NCBI GenBank assembly: GCA_041689995.1
Contig: JBDNFD010000110.1
Location: 1 to 25,373 of the forward strand
DNA length: 25,373 bases
Direction: 5' to 3'
Source of the DNA: DASSWG01 sp041689995
GTDB lineage: Bacteria; Bacteroidota; Bacteroidia; Flavobacteriales; Flavobacteriaceae
Shown here piece by piece: positions 20,890-25,373 of the stretch; position 1 is the stretch's first letter; each line of letters starts with the position of its first letter. The notes under the pieces were generated by a model. The model was not told the origin of the DNA. It saw only the letters and a list, made by a program, of their open reading frames with translations, and did not search any database. The translations under genes were made by a program, and so were the position numbers.

Positions 20890-22233
20890 TTAAATCAATG
20901 CTGCTTTTTCTTTCACAAAATCGAATCGCACCAATCCGTCTTCATCGATCTTTGTAAGTTCCACTTTATGTAAGGTATTTACATATTCCGGATTCCAAGG
21001 GAACTTCACTTTTACGTAATTTTCCGTAAAACCGTGGATATAGCCCAATTTATTTTCGCTTTCCAACAAAACCGTGCAACATTTCCCCAACTGACTTTCG
21101 TAAAAAGCCCTTCTTTTTTTTACGGAAAGACCACGCAATAATTTGCTGCGTTTTTTTCGCACGTTCATTGGGATTTTCCCCAACATTTCAGCAGCGACCG
21201 TATTTTCACGCTCAGAATAAGTAAAAACATGCAAGTAGGAAATATCGAGCTCGTTCAAAAAACAATAGGTTTCCAAAAAAAGTTCGTCCGTTTCGCCAGG
21301 AAAACCGACAATCACATCAACGCCGATACAAGCATTTGGCATCCGTTCTTTAATTCGCTGTACGCGGTCCACATACAATTCCCGCATATAGCGACGACGC
21401 ATCGCTTTCAACATCACATTACTGCCACTTTGCAACGGAATATGGAAATGCGGCACAAAAGCTTTGCTTTCGGCCACAAAATCGATGGTTTCGTTTTTGA
21501 GCAAATTTGGTTCGATGGAAGAAATCCGGATGCGTTTCAATCCATCTACTTCATCGAGTGCTTTTACCAAGTCCAAAAAAGTATGTTCGTGTTTTTTATT
21601 GCCAAATTCCCCTTTGCCATAATCGCCGATGTTCACACCGGTCAGAACAATTTCCTTAATTCCTTGGGAAGCAATTTCAGCAGCATTTTTTAATACATTT
21701 TCCAATTTATCACTTCTGGAAATACCGCGCGCCAAGGGAATGGTGCAGTAAGTACATTTATAATCACAGCCGTCCTGCACCTTCAAAAACGCCCGTGTGC
21801 GATCGCCAAGGGAATATGCGCCAACATAAAAGTCAGCTTCATCGATCTCGCAAGAATGGATTTTTCCCGGTTGCTCGGATTTTGACAATTCATTCAGATA
21901 ATCCGTGATTTTGAATTTTTCGGACGCCCCCAAAACTAAATCCACGCCATCCACATCGGCGAGTTCTTCGGGTTTCAACTGGGCATAACAACCAATTGCG
22001 ATCACAAAAGCGTCTTCATTTGCCTGTTGCGCATGCTTTACAATGGTTTTAAAACGCTTGTCAGCATTTTCGGTGACGCTGCACGTGTTGATGACATATA
22101 TATCCGCTTTTTCAGAAAAATCGACCCTTGAAAAACCCTCGTTTTCAAACGAACGCGCAATCGTGGATGTTTCGGAAAAATTAAGTTTGCAGCCCAAGGT
22201 ATAGAACGCTACTTTTTTTTTAATGGCGGGCAT
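20890..22233 (-). CDS. mtaB: tRNA (N6-threonylcarbamoyladenosine(37)-C2)-methylthiotransferase MtaB
   Basis: A radical-SAM enzyme converting t6A37 to ms2t6A37 in ANN-reading tRNAs. From the ATG at 22233 it is 447 aa, the usual length. The N-terminal methylthiotransferase domain has the cluster cysteines C15 (LGCKLNFSE), C51 (NTCSVT) and C82 (AIGCYAQ). The radical-SAM cluster is C156, C160 and C163 in DGCDYKCTYCTIPLARG. VDVIVGFPGETDELF and HVFTYSERENTVA are typical MtaB/MiaB motifs, and a C-terminal TRAM-like region follows (about 375-440). An in-frame start at 22305 would add 24 residues, but the -7 promoter box at 22266-22273 falls inside that stretch, so the ATG at 22233 is right. It probably forms its own transcription unit. 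Confidence 0.93.
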   Translation of the reverse strand: MPAIKKKVAFYTLGCKLNFSETSTIARSFENEGFSRVDFSEKADIYVINTCSVTENADKRFKTIVKHAQQANEDAFVIAIGCYAQLKPEELADVDGVDLVLGASEKFKITDYLNELSKSEQPGKIHSCEIDEADFYVGAYSLGDRTRAFLKVQDGCDYKCTYCTIPLARGISRSDKLENVLKNAAEIASQGIKEIVLTGVNIGDYGKGEFGNKKHEHTFLDLVKALDEVDGLKRIRISSIEPNLLKNETIDFVAESKAFVPHFHIPLQSGSNVMLKAMRRRYMRELYVDRVQRIKERMPNACIGVDVIVGFPGETDELFLETYCFLNELDISYLHVFTYSERENTVAAEMLGKIPMNVRKKRSKLLRGLSVKKRRAFYESQLGKCCTVLLESENKLGYIHGFTENYVKVKFPWNPEYVNTLHKVELTKIDEDGLVRFDFVKEKAALI

Positions 22234-22265
22234 TTCCTGTTTTTTTAATTTATAATTTCGGTGTG

Positions 22266-22297
22266 CAAAGGTAGTTACTTTTATTAAGTTGCCACAA
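22266..22297 (-). promoter_or_regulatory. Promoter of mtaB (-33 TTG and -7 TACCTTTG)
   Basis: On the minus strand TTG (22295-22297) and TACCTTTG (22266-22273) are separated by 21 nt, near the expected spacing of the Bacteroidota -33/-7 promoter. The leader before the ATG at 22233 would be about 28 nt. Confidence 0.55.
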
Positions 22298-22415
22298 CCT
22301 TGCATGGTTTTGGAAACCCCGAATGTGTGCGGAATATTTTCGTATTTTCGTCCCAGACCATCAAGCCTTTCAGAATTTGGAATTCTAAAGGATTTTAAAA
22401 TAAACAGCCGAATTC

Positions 22416-24098
22416 ATGCATCCCATTGATCTGATCGTTCTGATTTCCACCATTTCGTTCATTGTTATTTATGGCGCCTATAAAACCCGTGGCAGCAAAA
22501 ATGTGGAGGATTATATTCGTGGTGGAAACGAAGCTCGTTGGTGGACGGTTGGATTATCGGTCATGGCGACACAAGCCAGTGCCATCACCTTTTTGTCCAC
22601 ACCCGGGCAAGCTTTTCACAGTGGAATGGGATTTGTGCAGTTTTATTTTGGCCTTCCCATTGCCATGGTCATTATCTGCCTGGTTTTTATTCCGATTTAT
22701 CATCGATTAAAGGTTTACACTGCTTATGAATATTTAGAAGGCCGCTTCGACCTAAAAACCCGTTCGTTGACCGCTATCTTGTTTTTGGTACAGCGTGGAA
22801 TGGCTGCCGGAATCACCATTTTCGCACCCGCGATCATTCTTTCTGCCGTTTTGGGCTGGGAACTGACCACTTTGAATATCATTATTGGAAGTTTGGTGAT
22901 CCTCTATACCGTTTCTGGAGGAACAAAAGCAGTTAATGTTACCCAAAAACAACAAATGGGAGTGATTTTCATGGGAATGTTGATCGCCTTTTTCATTATT
23001 GTCGATTATCTACCTGATGATATTTCTTTCAATAATGCCTTGGAAATCGCCGGCGCAAATGGAAAACTGGATGTGCTGGATTTTTCGTTCGATTTCAACA
23101 ATCGTTATACTTTCTGGAGCGGAATCATTGGCGGCACATTTCTGGCACTTTCCTATTTTGGGACTGACCAAAGTCAGGTGCAACGCTATCTTTCGGGAAA
23201 ATCGATTAGGGAAAGCCAATTAGGAATGATTTTCAACGGTTTGTTGAAAGTACCGATGCAGTTTTTCATTTTGTTGACTGGCGTGATGGTTTTTGTGTTT
23301 TACCAGTTCAATTATTCCCCACTAAATTTTAATCCGGCGGCACAAATTGCGGTGACCAATTCCGAATATTCCGAAGAATATAATGCGTTGAAATTGGAAT
23401 TGCGGGAAGCACAAGAAAAACAACGGGAACTTTCATACAAATATGCCAAAATTCCAGATGAAAAAGTCGTTCAAAAACAGGTGCTCCAAGAAAAAATAGA
23501 GACCTTGAACGAAACAGCTTTGAACATACGGGAACGGGCCAACACCATTATCCATACCGCAGATGAATCTATTGAAACCAACGATACGGATTATGTTTTT
23601 ATTCATTTCATATTGAATAATTTGCCACGGGGCATCATCGGGTTGCTTTTGGCTGTCATTTTGAGTGCCGCCATGTCGTCCACCGCCGCGGAACTGAATG
23701 CCTTGGCTTCCACCACCACCATCGATTTATATAAGCGAAACGTTTCCAAAGAGAAGACAAAAGAACATTTTGTAAAAATGACCAAATGGTTTACGCTGGG
23801 ATGGGGCGTTCTCGCGATTTTGTTCGCCAGTATCGCCAATTTATTTGAAAACCTGATACAATTGGTGAACATTATTGGCTCCATTTTCTACGGAAATGTT
23901 TTAGGGATTTTTCTGTTGGCATTTTTTATAAAATACGTAAAAGGCAATGCGGTTTTTGTGGCTGCGATTATCACTCAATTTATCGTGATCGCGGGTTGGT
24001 GGTATGATTGGATGCCTTATTTATGGCTGAATTTGTTCGGGTGCGCATTGGTGATGGGAATAGCCATTGTGCTTCAAAGAGTTACGAAACATAGGTAA
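22416..24098 (+). CDS. Sodium/solute symporter (SSS family)
   Basis: A 560-aa inner-membrane transporter that uses the sodium gradient to import a solute; the substrate is not readable. The LeuT-type core is visible: IDLIVLISTISFIVIYGAYK (TM1), DYIRGGNEARWWTVGLSVMA, the QASAITFLSTPGQAF segment after it, GGTKAVNVTQKQQ, and SYFGTDQSQVQRYLSGKS, which is the family signature. Roughly 13 helices can be counted. Between two helices, about residues 315-392 form a hydrophilic, Glu/Lys-rich and probably coiled-coil insert (EYNALKLELREAQEKQREL and onward), which short SSS members lack. The gene stands alone, and a bidirectional terminator follows 26 nt after the stop. A TATTTTCG near-consensus element at 22343-22350 may be its -7 box. 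Confidence 0.9.
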   Translation: MHPIDLIVLISTISFIVIYGAYKTRGSKNVEDYIRGGNEARWWTVGLSVMATQASAITFLSTPGQAFHSGMGFVQFYFGLPIAMVIICLVFIPIYHRLKVYTAYEYLEGRFDLKTRSLTAILFLVQRGMAAGITIFAPAIILSAVLGWELTTLNIIIGSLVILYTVSGGTKAVNVTQKQQMGVIFMGMLIAFFIIVDYLPDDISFNNALEIAGANGKLDVLDFSFDFNNRYTFWSGIIGGTFLALSYFGTDQSQVQRYLSGKSIRESQLGMIFNGLLKVPMQFFILLTGVMVFVFYQFNYSPLNFNPAAQIAVTNSEYSEEYNALKLELREAQEKQRELSYKYAKIPDEKVVQKQVLQEKIETLNETALNIRERANTIIHTADESIETNDTDYVFIHFILNNLPRGIIGLLLAVILSAAMSSTAAELNALASTTTIDLYKRNVSKEKTKEHFVKMTKWFTLGWGVLAILFASIANLFENLIQLVNIIGSIFYGNVLGIFLLAFFIKYVKGNAVFVAAIITQFIVIAGWWYDWMPYLWLNLFGCALVMGIAIVLQRVTKHR

Positions 24099-24124
24099 CT
24101 CTGACGGAAAAATCACACAATAAA

Positions 24125-24150
24125 AAACCGTCCCAAATCTGGGACGGTTT
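24125..24150. terminator. Strong bidirectional terminator
   Basis: AAACCGTCCCA (24125-24135), loop AATC, TGGGACGGTTT (24140-24150): an 11-bp perfect stem. On the minus strand it is followed by a T-rich run, so it mainly ends the DUF6705-type operon. It also lies 26 nt past the symporter stop and can end that transcript. Confidence 0.9.
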
Positions 24151-24173
24151 AAGATACCTATTTTTATTGACGG

Positions 24174-24761
24174 TTATTGTTTGGTCAATGTAAATGCCGT
24201 TTCCACAGGGAACACCTGATCTGCCGGGCCATTGGGACAACGGACACTGGTATAAATATTTTCACCGGGCCTAAAGTACATTTCCATTTGAGTGGCAGTA
24301 ATCTCAAATATTACGATATCACCGTGTTGGCCACATTCAATATCTTGTCCAATATAATACAAAAAATAATCTGTGAGGTCCTGCGAAATATAGCTACCAT
24401 TAATTATCATTGGAGAATCATCGGGCAAATCCAAAGTGTTTTCTATAATGTGTCCATTGGCATCAGTTATTTTGTAGCGCATTAAGAGCATATCCTTGGT
24501 TACGCCCAAAAAATTATCCGTAAATTCAATTACATGAACTTCATAAGTTTTATCATTATAATTTCCTATCCAAGTACCTACATACTTATCCAAAACATGG
24601 TTTATATCTTTGAAATATACCCAATCAGGTATATCAACATCATTATTTATATAATCAATATTTTCTTCCACCGGAACTATTTGTGTCAAGGGTGGCTTTT
24701 GCGCTTTGCAATCTGCCACTGCTATTAAAACCAAGAAAATAAAAAACAAACATATTTTCAT
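24174..24761 (-). CDS. DUF6705-like exported protein
   Basis: A 195-aa protein with an N-terminal signal peptide (KICLFFIFLVLIAVADCKAQ). A cysteine at 19 follows VAD, a poor lipobox, so ordinary signal-peptidase cleavage after KAQ is likelier. The mature part carries the pattern I associate with DUF6705: LDKYVGTWIGNYNDKTYEVH near 58-77, then a beta-rich region with paired-cysteine positions (QDIECGQHGDI, SVRCPNGP) and a final FPVETAFTLTKQ. The function is unknown and the protein is periplasmic or surface-exposed. Its ATG overlaps the upstream gene's stop by 4 nt. These genes often occur in lineage-specific runs in flavobacteria. The family call is from memory of the pattern. Confidence 0.7.
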   Translation of the reverse strand: MKICLFFIFLVLIAVADCKAQKPPLTQIVPVEENIDYINNDVDIPDWVYFKDINHVLDKYVGTWIGNYNDKTYEVHVIEFTDNFLGVTKDMLLMRYKITDANGHIIENTLDLPDDSPMIINGSYISQDLTDYFLYYIGQDIECGQHGDIVIFEITATQMEMYFRPGENIYTSVRCPNGPADQVFPVETAFTLTKQ

Positions 24762-25171
24762 TGCCGAAAATAAAGATTTCTTTGCAAACCTATTCCATTG
24801 TTATAGACCAATATCATTCGTTCATTGTTTATAACATCTATTTTATATCTCCATTCATCAGTTGGATCTTGGGTATTACGAACAATTAATGTGCTACTTT
24901 TCAAACCTGATTCTGTGGTTGCAGTATATATGGCCCAATAATAGGTTTCTGTATTTCCTCCTTCTGTATAATCCGTCATTGTTTTATTGCTGTGATAGAC
25001 ATCTCTATAATTGTATGTATTACCTTCTCCAACCCATGTTCCAATTATTAATTGTTCTTCTTCTTGTGTTTGTGCCTGTTCTTCTGCATTTTCTATTGGG
25101 GTAAGGATTTGTGCACTACTGTTAAATACAACCAGCAATCCTATCACTATTCCTAAGGCTATTTTTTTCAT
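24758..25171 (-). CDS. Small exported beta-rich protein related in layout to the DUF6705-like neighbour
   Basis: A 137-aa protein with a clear signal peptide (KKIALGIVIGLLVVFNSSAQ), a Glu/Gln-rich linker (ENAEEQAQTQEEEQL), then IIGTWVGEGNTYNYRDVYHS, YYWAIYTATTESG and RMILVYNNGIGLQRNLYFRQ. The GTW-V-G start of the mature domain matches the KYVGTWIGNYN of the next gene, which suggests a lipocalin-like or shared barrel fold. It overlaps that gene by 4 nt (ATGA), so both are made together. It has no cysteines in the mature part. The function is unknown. Confidence 0.65.
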   Translation of the reverse strand: MKKIALGIVIGLLVVFNSSAQILTPIENAEEQAQTQEEEQLIIGTWVGEGNTYNYRDVYHSNKTMTDYTEGGNTETYYWAIYTATTESGLKSSTLIVRNTQDPTDEWRYKIDVINNERMILVYNNGIGLQRNLYFRQ

Positions 25172-25190
25172 ATCATTATATTTTTATGGT

Positions 25191-25370
25191 TTATAAACAA
25201 TCAATTTTACTTTTGGCTTCACTAAACAATTCTTTTCTATGAGGTAGACCATTATCACCTCCATTAACAAGGAAGGTTACACCTTTTACAGTAGTATCCC
25301 CATCAATATCCTCATTAGCCATCACATTTGTTTCAAAAAACCACAAGGCGCTTATTAGGGCAATTTTCAT
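25191..25370 (-). CDS. Small or partial unidentified protein at the window edge
   Basis: Reading from an ATG at 25370, 59 codons run to TAA at 25191-25193: MKIALISALWFFETNVMANE, then DIDGDTTVKGVTFLVNGG and a C-terminal KELFSEAKSKIDCL. The first 18 residues could be a weak signal peptide ending near ANE. Alternatively the frame continues past the window (the codon before the ATG is GAT) and this is the C-terminus of a longer protein. It lies 19 nt upstream of the next minus-strand gene, so it belongs to the same operon. I do not recognise it. Confidence 0.45.
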   Translation of the reverse strand: MKIALISALWFFETNVMANEDIDGDTTVKGVTFLVNGGDNGLPHRKELFSEAKSKIDCL

Positions 25371-25373
25371 ATC

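Noticed and set aside
21229..21693. Plus-strand 154-codon frame
   Set aside because: Lies entirely opposite the conserved radical-SAM part of mtaB; shadow frame.
24174..24761. Lipoprotein call for the DUF6705-like protein
   Set aside because: The residues before Cys19 (VAD) do not fit a lipobox; ordinary signal-peptide cleavage is more likely.
1..25373. tRNA, rRNA or riboswitch genes
   Set aside because: No cloverleaf-like, rRNA-like or known riboswitch-like stretch was recognised in any intergenic region; this was by eye only.

Overview
The window looks like chromosomal DNA of a member of the Flavobacteriaceae (Bacteroidota). The signs are low GC, the Bacteroidota promoter element TAnnTTTG in front of many genes, a type IX secretion sorting-domain remnant, an RprXY-type two-component pair, 2TM-domain/LytS/LytTR signalling genes, a DUF6705-like gene and typical flavobacterial intergenic repeats. 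Most of it is ordinary core genome. The accessory material lies at the two ends and at about 15.7 kb. No rRNA, tRNA, CRISPR array or intact insertion sequence was seen.

Layout: (1) 1-1730: an AbiEi/AbiEii (abortive infection, type IV toxin-antitoxin) operon on the minus strand, with two copies of a palindrome at its promoter and start codon. (2) 1730-2454: a gene-free stretch holding the decayed end (and perhaps the decayed signal peptide) of a T9SS type-B secreted protein, plus a dispersed intergenic repeat. (3) 2455-7786, plus strand: 3-hydroxyacyl-CoA dehydrogenase, DUF1015 protein, YggS PLP protein, DEDDh exonuclease/GIY-YIG fusion, and miaA ending in a terminator. (4) 7809-12704, minus strand: RprXY-like two-component pair, and upstream of it the operon GT2 glycosyltransferase - YbbR protein - coaE. 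(5) 12800-15429, minus strand: a LytS-type kinase fused to a 2TM domain, a separate 2TM protein and a LytTR regulator, with a tandem-repeat tract inside the operon. (6) 15670-17075, plus strand: a solitary abortive-infection (Abi_C-like) gene and a membrane-anchored TPR-like protein, then a second repeat tract. (7) 17319-20441, minus strand: alpha/beta hydrolase, lytic transglycosylase and cardiolipin synthase, an envelope-related operon. (8) 20541-24098: a small GNAT-like protein, mtaB on the minus strand, and a sodium/solute symporter. (9) 24125-25373: a bidirectional terminator, then a minus-strand run of small exported proteins (DUF6705-like and others) leaving the window.

How the parts work together: miaA and mtaB both modify A37-region tRNA bases (i6A and ms2t6A). 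Cls, the transglycosylase, YbbR and the GT2 enzyme serve the envelope. Two independent regulatory modules (RprXY and LytS/2TM/LytTR) lie on either side of the GT2-ybbR-coaE operon. Two unrelated anti-phage type loci (AbiE, Abi_C) lie about 14 kb apart. No clearly new multi-gene system is evident. The least ordinary signals are the AbiE operator pair, the LytS-2TM fusion abutting a minisatellite, the solitary Abi_C gene, and repeats that have grown into gene ends.
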